Source: Denitrificimonas caeni
GTDB taxonomy: Bacteria > Pseudomonadota > Gammaproteobacteria > Pseudomonadales > Pseudomonadaceae
DNA: 64,000 nt
Reading direction: 5' to 3'
Assembly: GCF_905120345.1 (NCBI RefSeq)
Contig: NZ_CAJHOA010000003.1
Span: 1-64,000, forward strand
The notes beneath the pieces are model-generated. The model searched no databases. It was not told the DNA's origin and was given only the letters and a program-made list of their open reading frames with translations. Shown here piece by piece: positions 45,256 through 57,319 of the stretch. Both the position numbers and the translations under genes were made by a program. How positions within the stretch are numbered: the stretch's first letter is position 1; every line of letters starts with the position of its first letter.

Positions 45256-46170
45256 TTAACGGATTTGATTCATACGTTCGACAGCCATTAACTGCTCGAG
45301 TTGTTGATCTTTTTCTTGCCACAACTGATTAACCCACTCTTGGAATTCGGCGCGATACAGCATGTTTTGATCATAACTTTGGCCAATAAATTGCTCAGGG
45401 ATTGGCATAGTTTCGATGCGCATGACAATGCGTTTGATCTGTCCGCTGAGCAGATCCCATAGTTTAGGACGGCCTTCTGGGTAATACAGGGTAACGTTGA
45501 CCAAACCATGCAGTTGTTCGCCCATCGCATCCAGCACAAAAGCAATACCGCCCGCTTTGGGTTTGAGTAAATGCTCAAATTGAGAGTTTTGCTGGTCATG
45601 CTTTTCTGGGGTGAAACGTGTCCCTTCGAGAAAATTAAATACTGAGACAGGGTTGGTTTTATAGCGCTCACAGGCTTTGCGAGTGGTGGCTAAGTCTTGG
45701 CCTTGTTTTTCTGGATGTTTAGCGAGGTACGCTTTGCTGTAACGTTTCATAAAAGGAAACTCCAGTGCCCACCAGCATAGACCAATCACCGGCACCCAAA
45801 TCAGCTCTTGCTTTAAAAAGAACTTTAACAACGGCAGGCGACGATTGAATTGGTATTGCAGTGCCAGAATATCCACCCAACTTTGGTGGTTACTGGTGAC
45901 TAACCATGAGTGGGTCAAATCGAGTTTTTCTAAGCCTTCAATATCCCAATCAGTGTGTTGTACTAAGCGCATCCAAAACGAGTTGACTGCAATCCATGAC
46001 TCGGCAATCCAATGCATGGCGAAACGTAAGCCGCGCTGTACCACAGGGAAGGGCAGGATTAGTTTTAATAAGGCCAAGGCAAAGAGTGGCCAGCACCAAA
46101 AGAGGGTGTTTAGAGCCAGCATAAGAGAGGCAATAATGCCCCGTAACAAGGACGGTAGAGAGTGCAGCAT
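45256..46170 (-). CDS. Inner-membrane acyltransferase (PlsC/YihG type)
   Basis: 304 residues. One or two N-terminal membrane helices, then a PlsC-type domain with NHQSWVD (the HX4D catalytic motif), a second block FLKQELIWVPVIGLCWW, and FNFLEGTRFTP, the acyl-acceptor motif. Similar in size to E. coli YihG, which adds an acyl chain to lysophosphatidate. Likely a second phospholipid acyltransferase beside PlsC; the acceptor is not certain. Not coupled to neighbours. Confidence 0.85.
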   Translation of the reverse strand: MLHSLPSLLRGIIASLMLALNTLFWCWPLFALALLKLILPFPVVQRGLRFAMHWIAESWIAVNSFWMRLVQHTDWDIEGLEKLDLTHSWLVTSNHQSWVDILALQYQFNRRLPLLKFFLKQELIWVPVIGLCWWALEFPFMKRYSKAYLAKHPEKQGQDLATTRKACERYKTNPVSVFNFLEGTRFTPEKHDQQNSQFEHLLKPKAGGIAFVLDAMGEQLHGLVNVTLYYPEGRPKLWDLLSGQIKRIVMRIETMPIPEQFIGQSYDQNMLYRAEFQEWVNQLWQEKDQQLEQLMAVERMNQIR

Positions 46171-46318
46171 ATAAGCAATACCTCAAGACAATGCGCCTAG
46201 CGCAGCAAGAATCTATTTTTTTGTCTGGATAGGGTTATCGTTTTCGCGGGGGAGTGCAAGTCTTGCGTGATACTCAAGAGTCACTGCGCACTGCGCGACA
46301 GTGACTCTGAGAGCGGTG

Positions 46319-48409
46319 TTACTTCGGTTGGTTGGCAGCTTGAATTGCAGTCAGCGCGATGGTGAAGACAATGTCATCAACCAATGCACCACGTGACAAG
46401 TCATTAACCGGCTTACGTAAGCCTTGCAGCATTGGACCAACGCTGATCACGTTGGCACTACGCTGTACCGCTTTGTAGGTGGTGTTACCGGTGTTTAGAT
46501 CGGGGAAGATAAACACGGTAGCTCGACCAGCAACTAAGCTATCTGGTGCTTTCGAACGGCCTACGCTTTCGATACTGGCGGCGTCATATTGTAACGGGCC
46601 ATCGATAGGCATATCGGGATTGCGCTCACGAGCAATACGTGTCGCTTCGCGAACTTTCTCTACTTCCGCACCGGTACCTGAATCACCAGTTGAATAGCTG
46701 ATCATTGCCACTCGCGGATCAATACCGAAAGCCTGAGCTGATTGCGCACTTTGCAGAGCAATTTCAGCCAGTTCAATTGCGCTTGGATCAGGGTTCACAG
46801 CACAGTCACCGTAGACCAGTACTTGGTCCGGCAGCAACATAAAGAACACGGATGAAACTAAGTTGTAACCCGGTGCAGTTTTGAGCAACTGCAGAGCAGG
46901 GCGAATGGTGCTGGCGGTGGTATGTACCGCGCCAGATACTAGGCCGTCCACTTCATCTTCAGCCAGCATCATGGTGGCTAAAACAACGGTATCTTCCAGT
47001 TGTACTGCCGCCAGTTGCGGGGTTAAGCCTTTGTCTTTACGCAGTTCAACCATCGGTGCGATAAAGCGCTGGCGGATAGACTCTGGATCGATAATTTCTA
47101 AGTCGGTTGGTAAATCAATACCCTGTGCTTTAGCAATCGCATGCACTTCTTCAGGTTTAGCCAGCAGTACGCAGCGGGCAATCCCTCGTTTTTGGCAAAT
47201 CGCGGCAGCTTGAATGGTGCGTGGCTCGTTACCTTCTGGCAGAACGATGCGTTTGTTGGCTGCTTGCGCACGTTTCACCAACTGATGGCGGAACGCTGGT
47301 GGCGACAACAATAACTCTCGTGTAGTGCTGCAACGTGCAGCGAGCCAGTCTTGATCTAAATGACCAGCGATGTAGTCTGTCACTGCTTTGGCGCGCTCGG
47401 TATCACTGATCGGAATACCTTTGTACAAGCGCGTTAGGTTGTAAGCCGTGTCGTATGAGCCAGTAGCAACGCTCATCACCGGTAAGCCGCCTTTAAGGGC
47501 ACGCTCACCAATATCCATAATGCTTGGGTTGGGCGTGAGGTCGCCGGTTAGCAGTAAACCTGCCAACAGTACGCCATTCATTTCCGCCAAGCTGGTGGCT
47601 AAAATAATATCATCGCGGTCACCTGGGCACACCACCAGCACACCAGGTTGCAACAACGGTACGATATTGGCCACGGTGCGCGAGCATAAAATAACTTTTT
47701 GTACTCGACGATGTTCAATATCGCCACTGTTGTGCACTTTAGCTTTAATCAGCTGAGCAAAATCACTGGTGCGTGCATTGTTCAGTTCTTCTTTGGCGGC
47801 AATGCAGCCAATCAGGTGTAGATCGCCTTTACGCAGGGCTGGTAAATGGCTTTTTAAGCGCTCAATGAAACCAGTAATAGGCGTATCACTGACTTTGTTG
47901 ATAATTACGCCGAGCACTTTAGGGTCTTTTGTGCCTCCAAACAGTTGCGCTTGCATTTCGATACGATCGGACAGGACATTCAGATCATCGCTGTCTGGCG
48001 CACTGACTAAGATAACTTCAGCGTCCATGGTTTTTGCTAGATGTGCGTTGATACGCTCAGCATAGTTGGCTTGGCGCGATGGCGTCATGCCTTCAACAAT
48101 AATAATGTCGTACTCAGCTTGGATTTGCTGGTGCATGCTGACGATTTCTTCCATCAGCTCATCCAGTTGACCATTACCGATCATACGCTCGACATAGGCC
48201 AAAGACAGGGCTTTGGGCTGGCGAATGCCGTGAGCAGCTTCCATCAGTGCGCTGGAGCGCTCTGGGCCAGTATCATCAGGGTGCGGCTGAGCAATCGGCT
48301 TAAAAAAGCCGACTTTCAAGCCTGAACGTAATAGCGTTTGCACTACGCCTAAACTAACAGAAGATAAACCAACACCAAATCCGGTTGGAGCAAGTAAAAA
48401 AGTATGCAT
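46319..48409 (-). CDS. pta: Phosphate acetyltransferase
   Basis: 696 residues, the long form. N-terminal P-loop-type domain (FLLAPTGFGVGLSSVSLG), a DRTGG regulatory domain at about 210-320, and the C-terminal catalytic PTA domain (GNEPRTIQAAAICQKRG; VYGDCAVNPDPSAIELAEIA; MISYSTGDSGTGAEVEKV). Converts acetyl-CoA and phosphate to acetyl phosphate and back. Starts 17 bases after ackA; together they make or use acetate with ATP. Confidence 0.96.
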   Translation of the reverse strand: MHTFLLAPTGFGVGLSSVSLGVVQTLLRSGLKVGFFKPIAQPHPDDTGPERSSALMEAAHGIRQPKALSLAYVERMIGNGQLDELMEEIVSMHQQIQAEYDIIIVEGMTPSRQANYAERINAHLAKTMDAEVILVSAPDSDDLNVLSDRIEMQAQLFGGTKDPKVLGVIINKVSDTPITGFIERLKSHLPALRKGDLHLIGCIAAKEELNNARTSDFAQLIKAKVHNSGDIEHRRVQKVILCSRTVANIVPLLQPGVLVVCPGDRDDIILATSLAEMNGVLLAGLLLTGDLTPNPSIMDIGERALKGGLPVMSVATGSYDTAYNLTRLYKGIPISDTERAKAVTDYIAGHLDQDWLAARCSTTRELLLSPPAFRHQLVKRAQAANKRIVLPEGNEPRTIQAAAICQKRGIARCVLLAKPEEVHAIAKAQGIDLPTDLEIIDPESIRQRFIAPMVELRKDKGLTPQLAAVQLEDTVVLATMMLAEDEVDGLVSGAVHTTASTIRPALQLLKTAPGYNLVSSVFFMLLPDQVLVYGDCAVNPDPSAIELAEIALQSAQSAQAFGIDPRVAMISYSTGDSGTGAEVEKVREATRIARERNPDMPIDGPLQYDAASIESVGRSKAPDSLVAGRATVFIFPDLNTGNTTYKAVQRSANVISVGPMLQGLRKPVNDLSRGALVDDIVFTIALTAIQAANQPK

Positions 48410-48426
48410 GTATCAAGCGTCCTGTA

Positions 48427-49620
48427 TTAAGCGTGAGCGTCGATTAAAGCCAGTGTTTCAACAGCGATCTGGCGTTCTTCGTTGGTTGGTACAACCAAAA
48501 CACGCGGATGATTGTCGGCACTGATCATACCGCCTACACCGCGAACACACTTCAGGTTTGCTGCTTCATCGAGTTTAAAATTGAACAAACGCAGGTAATC
48601 AAGGGTTTTGCTACGTACTAAGCTGGCGTTTTCACCGATACCACCGGTAAAAATTAAACCGTCCAGTTTAGGCAGTGCGCAGGCCATCCCGGCCAAAGAT
48701 TTAGCTAAACGGTAGCAGAATACTTCAATGGCTAGTGTTGCACGCTCGTCACCTTTTTCACGGGCTTCGATCAGGGTACGCATATCGTTAGAGAGACCGG
48801 ATAAGCCTAGTAGGCCACTTTCTTTGGTCAGTACTGTTTCAATGCGCTGAGTATCCCAGCCTAAAGTACGTGCTAAGTGATTGTGCAGGCTTGGGTCGAC
48901 ATCACCACTGCGAGTGCCCATGACTAAGCCTTCCAGTGGTGTTAAGCCCATGCTGGTGTCTAAGCTCTCGCCATTCACCACCGCAGCAGTGGAGCAGCCA
49001 TTACCCAAATGAGCGGTTAGCCAGCAGCTGTCTTCTACTGGGAGACCGGTCATGGCCGCTGCTTTGCGGCTGACATACATGTGGCTGGTGCCATGGAAGC
49101 CGTAACGACGGACGTTATGATCGGTATATAGGTGTTCAGGCACAGCATAGCGATACGCATGTGGCGGCATCGTTTGGTGGAACGCCGTGTCAAATACAGC
49201 CACTTGCGTCAGTTCAGGATACAGCGCCATCGCTGCCTCAATGCCGATTAGACCTGCTGGGTTGTGTAATGGCGCCAGTACCGCGGCGCGACGAATCACA
49301 TCAATGACTTCACGGTTCAACGCAGACGCTTCAGTAAAATGCGCGCCACCGTGGACCACGCGGTGACCAATACCGGTCAATTGGCCATGGCTGGCTTTTT
49401 GTACGAGCGGCAGTAAGCGGGCAAATGCTTCTTTATGGTCGGCACCATGCAATTGCGCAACATGCTTTTCATCACCCAATTGCCAGTTAAGAACGGCTTC
49501 GCTGCTGCCTAAGCGCTCAGCTAAACCTTGGATCAGAAATTGTTCGCTGTCTTCATTCACTAATGCGAATTTAATAGAAGAACTGCCGCTATTAATAACC
49601 AATACGTTTCGAGACGACAT
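48427..49620 (-). CDS. ackA: Acetate kinase
   Basis: 397 residues from the ATG at 49620, supported by AAGGA seven bases upstream; the frame is open 29 codons further but that part is not protein-like for the family. ASKHA-fold kinase: [46 protein letters not shown] and LAHLGNGCS-type stretches are all present. Makes ATP and acetate from acetyl phosphate. First gene of ackA-pta, divergent from slyD. Confidence 0.96.
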   Translation of the reverse strand: MSSRNVLVINSGSSSIKFALVNEDSEQFLIQGLAERLGSSEAVLNWQLGDEKHVAQLHGADHKEAFARLLPLVQKASHGQLTGIGHRVVHGGAHFTEASALNREVIDVIRRAAVLAPLHNPAGLIGIEAAMALYPELTQVAVFDTAFHQTMPPHAYRYAVPEHLYTDHNVRRYGFHGTSHMYVSRKAAAMTGLPVEDSCWLTAHLGNGCSTAAVVNGESLDTSMGLTPLEGLVMGTRSGDVDPSLHNHLARTLGWDTQRIETVLTKESGLLGLSGLSNDMRTLIEAREKGDERATLAIEVFCYRLAKSLAGMACALPKLDGLIFTGGIGENASLVRSKTLDYLRLFNFKLDEAANLKCVRGVGGMISADNHPRVLVVPTNEERQIAVETLALIDAHA

Positions 49621-49828
49621 TGAAGATCCTTTTACTGCATAAAATGAAAAATTGGATGCGACCCAATGTAACAAAATAAAGGCCGGACCATATATAAGGT
49701 TTCCCAATCTTCGTGTGCTAGATAGAGTTAGGTCAAGTACGCATTAGTCTATTTAATCTAAAGTCGCATTACAGCTCAGGTGCAGGTAAACTTTCGCTTA
49801 CATTCATTTTGATAAAGGTTCTTATTTT

Positions 49829-50314
49829 ATGCTGATCGCCAATCAACACGTTGTCGCCATTGACTACACACTCAGTAACGACGCTGGCGAAGTAATTGAC
49901 AGTTCTGCTGGTGCGGAGCCGTTGGTTTATTTGCATGGTGCAGGCAATATTATTGCTGGTTTAGAAAATGCATTGCTCGGCAAAACTGTCGGCGATGAGC
50001 TGGAAGTAAGCATTGAGCCGGAAGATGCCTACGGTGAGTACAGCGTTGAGTTGATCACCAGTTTGGGTCGTGAAATGTTTGAAGGCGTTGATGAGCTGGA
50101 AGTGGGTATGCAGTTCCATGCCTCCGCGCCCGATGGCGGTATGCAAATTGTGACTGTCCGCGATATTGATGGTGATCAAGTCACTATTGATGGCAATCAT
50201 CCTTTGGCTGGCCAACAACTTAATTTCAAAGTTAAGGTCATCAGTGTCCGTGCGGCGAGCGAAGAAGAGCTGGCGCATGGTCATGTCCACGGTGAAGGTG
50301 GTCATCAGCATTAA
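49829..50314 (+). CDS. slyD: SlyD-type FKBP peptidyl-prolyl isomerase
   Basis: 161 residues. FKBP domain with an inserted chaperone flap: VIDSSAGAEPLVYLHGAG, then IEPEDAYGEYS. The short His-rich tail (residues 150-161, HGHVHGEGGHQH) fits metal binding, as in E. coli SlyD, which supplies nickel, though here it lacks the Cys-rich part. Cytoplasmic. Own terminator follows. Confidence 0.92.
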   Translation: MLIANQHVVAIDYTLSNDAGEVIDSSAGAEPLVYLHGAGNIIAGLENALLGKTVGDELEVSIEPEDAYGEYSVELITSLGREMFEGVDELEVGMQFHASAPDGGMQIVTVRDIDGDQVTIDGNHPLAGQQLNFKVKVISVRAASEEELAHGHVHGEGGHQH

Positions 50315-50339
50315 TTGCTAAACTGCGTGCATACACTAT

Positions 50340-50365
50340 AAAAAGGCACTTTAAGTGCCTTTTTT
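50340..50365 (+). terminator. Terminator after slyD
   Basis: AAAAAGGCACT pairs with AGTGCCTTTTT around TTA and runs into further Ts. Symmetric, so it can work on both strands. Confidence 0.92.
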
Positions 50366-50529
50366 GCGTAAAGAGGCTATGTGAGGGACGGCACTGTTTT
50401 GTGCAACCGCTCTCCTTGTCTATTGGGTGTCTGCTCTGACAGTGCTATATTGCTCGGTTTATTGCATGCTAAAACAATGTGCAGATGACTTATGTTTCAG
50501 CAAATCTATGTTATTTAGCGGGAGTTTAT

Positions 50530-51339
50530 ATGTCGGCTGACGATGCTTTCGCCGTAGAGCTAAAAGCTGTGACCTTTCAACGGGGTTCACGGAAAATCTT
50601 TGATAATGTTGATATCCGCTTCCAGCGTGGCAAAGTGACTGGCGTGATGGGTCCATCGGGTTGCGGTAAAACAACATTATTGCGTCTGATGGCGGCACAG
50701 TTAAAGCCTGAAAAAGGTGAAGTGTGGGTCAACGGACAGAATCTGCCGAGCTTATCGCGCAGTGATTTATTTGATATGCGTAAGCAATTTGGCGTGTTGT
50801 TTCAAAGTGGGGCGCTCTTTACTGATTTAAATGTCTTTGAAAACGTCGCTTTTCCACTGCGCGTGCACACTAAGCTGCCCGAAGAAATGATTCGCGATAT
50901 TGTTTTAATGAAGTTGCAAGCCGTCGGTTTACGCGGTGCAATTGATCTGATGCCGGATGAGCTGTCCGGTGGTATGAAACGTCGTGTTGCTTTAGCGCGA
51001 GCGATTGCTTTAGATCCGGATATTTTATTGTATGACGAGCCCTTTGTTGGTCAAGATCCGATTGCTAAAGGTGTCTTGGTACGTTTGATTCGCTTGCTCA
51101 ATGATGCATTAGGCATCACCAGTGTGGTGGTTTCTCATGATCTCGCTGAAACCGCGAGTATTGCTGACTATTTGTATGTTCTGGGTGATGGTCAAGTGTT
51201 AGGGCAAGGTAAGCCTGACGAGTTAATGAACTCAGACAATCCACGTATTCGGCAATTTATGCAGGGTATTCCAGATGGTCCGGTGCCGTTTCACTTTAAT
51301 GCTCGCGATTATCGTGACGACTTACTAGGAGGTCGCTAA
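50530..51339 (+). CDS. mlaF: Phospholipid transport ATPase MlaF
   Basis: 269 residues from the ATG at 50530 (GGGAG six bases before). ABC ATPase with Walker A GPSGCGKTTLLR, Q-loop LFQSGALF, signature LSGGMKRR, Walker B ILLYDEP and switch His in VVSHDLAETA. Powers the MlaFEDB complex, which moves phospholipids between the inner membrane and the periplasmic carrier MlaC to keep the outer membrane asymmetric. First gene of mlaFEDCB; mlaE begins at the next base after the stop. Confidence 0.95.
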   Translation: MSADDAFAVELKAVTFQRGSRKIFDNVDIRFQRGKVTGVMGPSGCGKTTLLRLMAAQLKPEKGEVWVNGQNLPSLSRSDLFDMRKQFGVLFQSGALFTDLNVFENVAFPLRVHTKLPEEMIRDIVLMKLQAVGLRGAIDLMPDELSGGMKRRVALARAIALDPDILLYDEPFVGQDPIAKGVLVRLIRLLNDALGITSVVVSHDLAETASIADYLYVLGDGQVLGQGKPDELMNSDNPRIRQFMQGIPDGPVPFHFNARDYRDDLLGGR

Positions 51340-52137
51340 ATGGCGCGCAAGTCGTTATTGGATCGTATTGCATTGCTGGGCCGCTCAGGGCTGGACATCG
51401 TGCAAGCGTTGGGCCGTTCGCTGATATTTTTATGGCATGTGTTGGTCGGACGCGGTGGTGCCGGTACGGGTGTGCATTTATTGGTTAAGCAGTTGTATTC
51501 AGTTGGCGTGTTGTCGCTGGCGATTATTATTGTTTCAGGTTTGTTTATTGGCATGGTGCTGGCGTTGCAAGGCTATAGTATCTTGGTTGACTTCGGTTCC
51601 GAACAAGCCGTTGGGCAGATGGTTGCGCTAACTTTATTGCGTGAATTAGGACCGGTGGTGACTGCATTGTTGTTTGCTGGACGTGCTGGCTCTGCTTTAA
51701 CCGCAGAAATTGGCAATATGAAATCCACTGAGCAATTGTCGAGTCTGGAGATGATTGGGGTTGATCCACTTAAGTATATTGTTGCGCCACGTTTATGGGC
51801 TGGCTTTATTTCGATGCCCTTTCTGGCAGCGATTTTTTCTGTAGTGGGTATTTGGGGCGGCGCTATGGTCGCCGTTGATTGGTTGGGCGTTTATGAAGGT
51901 TCGTATTGGGGCAATATGACCAACAGTGTCGACTTTTATAGTGATGTGCTCAATGGTGTGATTAAAAGTGTGGTGTTTGCTTTTGTGGTCACTTGGATCG
52001 CTGTATTCCAAGGCTACGACTGTGAGCCAACCTCAGAAGGTATCAGTCGTGCCACGACGCGTACAGTGGTCTATGCCTCGTTAGCGGTGTTAGGTTTGGA
52101 CTTTATTTTGACCGCTTTAATGTTTGGAGATTTCTGA
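51340..52137 (+). CDS. mlaE: Phospholipid transport permease MlaE
   Basis: 265 residues, permease with about five to six membrane helices. Family stretches: [43 protein letters not shown] and [18 protein letters not shown]. Forms the membrane channel of the Mla complex. Overlaps mlaD by one base. Confidence 0.95.
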   Translation: MARKSLLDRIALLGRSGLDIVQALGRSLIFLWHVLVGRGGAGTGVHLLVKQLYSVGVLSLAIIIVSGLFIGMVLALQGYSILVDFGSEQAVGQMVALTLLRELGPVVTALLFAGRAGSALTAEIGNMKSTEQLSSLEMIGVDPLKYIVAPRLWAGFISMPFLAAIFSVVGIWGGAMVAVDWLGVYEGSYWGNMTNSVDFYSDVLNGVIKSVVFAFVVTWIAVFQGYDCEPTSEGISRATTRTVVYASLAVLGLDFILTALMFGDF

Positions 52138-52598
52138 TGCGAATCCGCGCCGTAGAGATTAGTGTGGGTGTGTTTTTGTTGGCAGGTATTCTCGCGTTAC
52201 TGTTGTTGGCTCTGAGAGTCAGTGGCTTAACCGTTGCCACAAGTACCGATACCTATAGATTGACCGCTCATTTTGACAATATTGCTGGTTTAACCACGCG
52301 AGCTAAAGTAACTATGGCTGGGGTGACCGTGGGCAAGGTGGTTGCCATTGATTTTGACACCGAAACCTATACGGGTCGGGTTACGATGGAAGTGCAGCGC
52401 AGCGTTAACAATTTGCCAACCGATACCACTGCATCGATTTTAACTGCAGGTTTGCTGGGTGAAAAATATATCAGCTTCAGTGTCGGCGGCGAAGATGACA
52501 TCTTAAAAGATGGTGATGTTATTTATGATACGCAATCCTCTTTGGTACTCGAAGAGCTGATTGGTAAGTTCTTAATGAATACAGTTAATCAGGATTAA
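52137..52598 (+). CDS. mlaD: MCE-domain protein MlaD
   Basis: 153 residues. One N-terminal membrane helix (about 8-28) and a single MCE domain (about 38-117; YRLTAHFDNIAGL, ILTAGLLGEKYISFSVGG). It forms the hexameric periplasmic ring through which lipid passes in the Mla complex. Placed between mlaE and mlaC as usual. Confidence 0.95.
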   Translation: MRIRAVEISVGVFLLAGILALLLLALRVSGLTVATSTDTYRLTAHFDNIAGLTTRAKVTMAGVTVGKVVAIDFDTETYTGRVTMEVQRSVNNLPTDTTASILTAGLLGEKYISFSVGGEDDILKDGDVIYDTQSSLVLEELIGKFLMNTVNQD

Positions 52599-52603
52599 TC
52601 GTT

Positions 52604-53236
52604 ATGTTGGCTATGTTACGTCATGCTTTACTATTTACCCTGTTAGCCTTTACTGGTATCAGCGTTGCTGCAACGGATGCGCACACGGTGGTTGAGCAAA
52701 CCACCAATAGTCTGTTGGCTGATTTAAAAGCCAATAAAGATAAATACCGCACTGACCCCACTGCTTTTTATAATGCTATGGACTCTATTTTAGGTGCTGT
52801 AGTCGATGCTGATGGTATTTCCAGAAGTGTCATGACAGTACGTTATTCGCGTCGCGCGACACCTGAGCAGATGCAGCGTTTTCAGGAGAACTTTAAACGC
52901 AGTCTGATGCAGTTTTATGGCAACGCCTTGTTGGAATACGATAATCAAAGTATCCGTGTACTACCTGGCAGCGTCGCACAAGGCGATCAACGCAGTGAAG
53001 TGCGGATGGAAGTGACTGATCATAAAGGTGTTATTTATCCGGTGTCTTACACCATGGTTAAAATTAATAATGATTGGCGTATGCGTAATGTGATTATTAA
53101 TGGCATCAACCTCGGTAAGCTGTTTCGTGATCAGTTTGCCGAAGCCATGCAGCGTAATGCGCAAGATCTTGATCGGGTGATTGACAACTGGGTTGAGACC
53201 GTCGCTAAAACACGTGTTGCGCAGGAGGGCGTGTGA
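52604..53236 (+). CDS. mlaC: Periplasmic phospholipid carrier MlaC
   Basis: 210 residues with a Sec signal (about 1-23, ending SVAATD). The Tol_Tol_Ttg2-type domain (FKRSLMQFYGNAL; WRMRNVIINGINLGKLFRDQF) binds a phospholipid and carries it between MlaA at the outer membrane and MlaD. The end overlaps mlaB by four bases. Confidence 0.94.
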   Translation: MLAMLRHALLFTLLAFTGISVAATDAHTVVEQTTNSLLADLKANKDKYRTDPTAFYNAMDSILGAVVDADGISRSVMTVRYSRRATPEQMQRFQENFKRSLMQFYGNALLEYDNQSIRVLPGSVAQGDQRSEVRMEVTDHKGVIYPVSYTMVKINNDWRMRNVIINGINLGKLFRDQFAEAMQRNAQDLDRVIDNWVETVAKTRVAQEGV

Positions 53237-53547
53237 GTCAGTCACAGGCGAGTGTCACTATTGATGAACTCGGTGTTCTGCACATTAAAGGTGTGTTGGA
53301 TCACAGCAGTGGAGCGCTTTTACGTCAACAAGGCGAAGCCCTAATCCGTGCGAATACGGCGAAAAAATTACAATTGAATTGTGCTGAGGTAGAGAAATCC
53401 AGCAGTGTTGGATTGGCTTTATTATTAGCCTTTATGCGCGATGGCGAAAAGTACGGTAAAACCGTTGAAGTGAGCCAATTACCTGAAGATATGCGTAAAA
53501 TTGCCGAAGTCTGTGGCTTAACCGATATCCTCGGTATTGAGCCCTGA
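53233..53547 (+). CDS. mlaB: STAS-domain protein MlaB
   Basis: 104 residues, GTG start overlapping mlaC with CAGGAGGG just upstream. STAS domain of the anti-sigma-antagonist fold; binds MlaF and is needed for complex stability. The conserved motif is LNCAEVEKSSSVGLALLLAFM, with Ser/Thr at the expected helix start. Ends the mla operon proper; ibaG follows after about 80 bases. Confidence 0.92.
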   Translation: MSQSQASVTIDELGVLHIKGVLDHSSGALLRQQGEALIRANTAKKLQLNCAEVEKSSSVGLALLLAFMRDGEKYGKTVEVSQLPEDMRKIAEVCGLTDILGIEP

Positions 53548-53626
53548 TCTTGTCTGTGCAGTAACGACTGAATAAGTGCTAATGTAGCGGCCGCAAAGAT
53601 GCTGACCGCTGTTAATGAGGTTAACT

Positions 53627-55152
<1,526 letters not shown>

Positions 55153-55156
55153 TCTT

Positions 55157-55786
55157 ATGTTAACTATTGCATTGTCAAAAGGTCGGATTCTGGACGATAC
55201 CTTGCCGCTGTTAGAGCAAGCGGGTATTGTGCCGACCGAAAATCCAGAAAAAAGTCGTAAATTGATCATCCCTACCACACGTGATGATGTGCGTTTACTG
55301 ATCGTACGTGCCACCGATGTGCCAACCTATGTTGAGCTGGGCGCCGCTGACTTAGGTGTCGCTGGTAAAGACGTACTACTTGAGTACGGTGGTCAAGGTT
55401 TGTATGAACCACTCGACTTACAGATTGCTAAGTGTAAGTTGATGACTGCCGGCCCTGTTGATACGCCTGAGCCAACGGGCCGTTTACGCGTCGCAACTAA
55501 GTTCGTTAATGTGGCTAAACGCTACTATGCTGAGCAAGGTCGCCAAGTTGATATCATTAAGTTGTACGGCTCTATGGAGCTGGCGCCGCTAGTGGGTTTG
55601 GCTGATAAAATTATTGATGTGGTTGATACGGGTAATACCTTGCGCGCCAATGGTTTGGAGCCGCAAGAACTGATCGCACATATCAGTTCGCGTTTAATCG
55701 TCAATCGTGCCTCGATGAAGATGAAGCACGCGGATATTCAAGCGCTAATTAATACCCTAAGTGCTGCGATTAACGCACGACACTGA
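55157..55786 (+). CDS. hisG: ATP phosphoribosyltransferase, short form
   Basis: 209 residues from the ATG at 55157. First step of histidine synthesis, joining PRPP and ATP. The short form lacks the regulatory C-terminal domain and needs the HisZ partner, which is not in this window. Markers: [27 protein letters not shown] and [12 protein letters not shown] (PRPP site). Sits between murA and hisD. Confidence 0.96.
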   Translation: MLTIALSKGRILDDTLPLLEQAGIVPTENPEKSRKLIIPTTRDDVRLLIVRATDVPTYVELGAADLGVAGKDVLLEYGGQGLYEPLDLQIAKCKLMTAGPVDTPEPTGRLRVATKFVNVAKRYYAEQGRQVDIIKLYGSMELAPLVGLADKIIDVVDTGNTLRANGLEPQELIAHISSRLIVNRASMKMKHADIQALINTLSAAINARH

Positions 55787-55913
55787 TAGTAATGTCTGCT
55801 TGTGTGCTGATGCACACGACCTATCTGCGTCATAGCCGAATTGATCGGGTGCCCGCGCAGAAGGTTTGCTAGTCTGGCGGCGCCCGAATGTTTGTTTATT
55901 ATAGAGGCCCGCT

Positions 55914-57227
55914 ATGACTGCAGTGACTATTGTTCGACGTTTAAATGCCCAAGATGCAGATTTTAACACCCAACTTGATCAGCTATTAAGCTGGGAAAGC
56001 GTTTCTGATGCCAGCGTTAATCAACGCGTACTGGATATTATTGATAATGTGCGTACGCGTGGTGATGCTGCATTAGTCGATTATACCCGTCAGTTTGATG
56101 GTCTTGATGTCGCGCAGATGAGTGATTTGATTCTGCCACGCGAGCGTCTTGAGTTGGCGTTAACTCGTATTACTCCTGAGCAACGTATTGCGCTGGAAAC
56201 CGCGGCTGAACGTGTGCGTCTGTACCATGAGCGTCAGGTGCAAGACTCATGGCGTTACCAAGAAGCTGATGGCACCGTGCTGGGCCAAAAAATCACCCCT
56301 CTGGATCGCGCGGGTCTTTATGTGCCTGGTGGTAAAGCATCCTATCCTTCTTCTGTATTGATGAACGCCATTCCTGCGAAAGTGGCTGGCGTACCTGAAG
56401 TCGTGATGGTGGTGCCTACCCCGCGTGGCGAAATTAACGAGTTAGTACTGGCTGCCGCGGCGATTGCTGGTGTCGATCGTGTCTTTACCATTGGTGGTGC
56501 GCAAGCTGTTGCTGCGTTGGCCTACGGTACTGAAAGTGTACCGCCGGTGGATAAAATTGTTGGTCCTGGCAATATCTATGTGGCCACGGCTAAGCGCCAC
56601 GTATTTGGTAAAGTCGGCATCGATATGATCGCTGGACCTTCCGAGATTCTAGTGGTGTGTGATGGCAAAACTGATCCTGATTGGATTGCCATGGATTTGT
56701 TTTCACAAGCGGAGCACGATGAAGACGCACAATCCATTCTGCTCAGTCCTGATGCGGACTTTCTCGACCGCGTTGAGGAAAGTATGCAGCGTTTATTGCC
56801 GACCTTAGAGCGTGAAAGTATTGCCCGCGTGTCACTGCGTGAGCGTGGTGCATTGATTCATGTTGCTGATATGACGCAAGCCATTGAAGTGGCTAACCGT
56901 ATTGCTCCAGAGCACTTAGAGTTGTCGGTAGAGAACCCAGAAGAACTGCTACCGTTGATTCGTCATGCGGGTGCGATCTTTATGGGCCGTTACACTGCTG
57001 AAGCTTTAGGTGATTACTGTGCCGGGCCGAACCACGTGTTGCCGACATCTGGCACCGCACGCTTTTCGTCACCGTTAGGGGTGTATGACTTCCAGAAGCG
57101 TTCGTCGATTATTTACTGCAGTCCTGAAGGTGCCTCTGAGTTGGGTAAAACAGCATCAGTTTTGGCGCGCGGTGAGTCATTAACGGCGCATGCGCGATCA
57201 GCAGAGTATCGTATTAAAGCGGATTAA
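55914..57227 (+). CDS. hisD: Histidinol dehydrogenase
   Basis: 437 residues. Oxidises histidinol to histidine in two NAD+ steps with a zinc site. Markers: [44 protein letters not shown] and [12 protein letters not shown], with [14 protein letters not shown] near the C-terminus. Follows hisG after 127 bases and precedes hisC after 92. Confidence 0.97.
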   Translation: MTAVTIVRRLNAQDADFNTQLDQLLSWESVSDASVNQRVLDIIDNVRTRGDAALVDYTRQFDGLDVAQMSDLILPRERLELALTRITPEQRIALETAAERVRLYHERQVQDSWRYQEADGTVLGQKITPLDRAGLYVPGGKASYPSSVLMNAIPAKVAGVPEVVMVVPTPRGEINELVLAAAAIAGVDRVFTIGGAQAVAALAYGTESVPPVDKIVGPGNIYVATAKRHVFGKVGIDMIAGPSEILVVCDGKTDPDWIAMDLFSQAEHDEDAQSILLSPDADFLDRVEESMQRLLPTLERESIARVSLRERGALIHVADMTQAIEVANRIAPEHLELSVENPEELLPLIRHAGAIFMGRYTAEALGDYCAGPNHVLPTSGTARFSSPLGVYDFQKRSSIIYCSPEGASELGKTASVLARGESLTAHARSAEYRIKAD

Positions 57228-57319
57228 AATGATAGTTTAATCGCCCCCAAGGGCGGTTGTTGAGCATTTAAATCGTCAGACATGGGTGTGACGATTGACC
57301 CAGTTTAGGAGCGCAACAC

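Noticed and set aside
57242-57255. Small hairpin CGCCC-CCAA-GGGCG between hisD and hisC
   Set aside because: Only five pairs and no T run, so not a supported terminator or attenuator.
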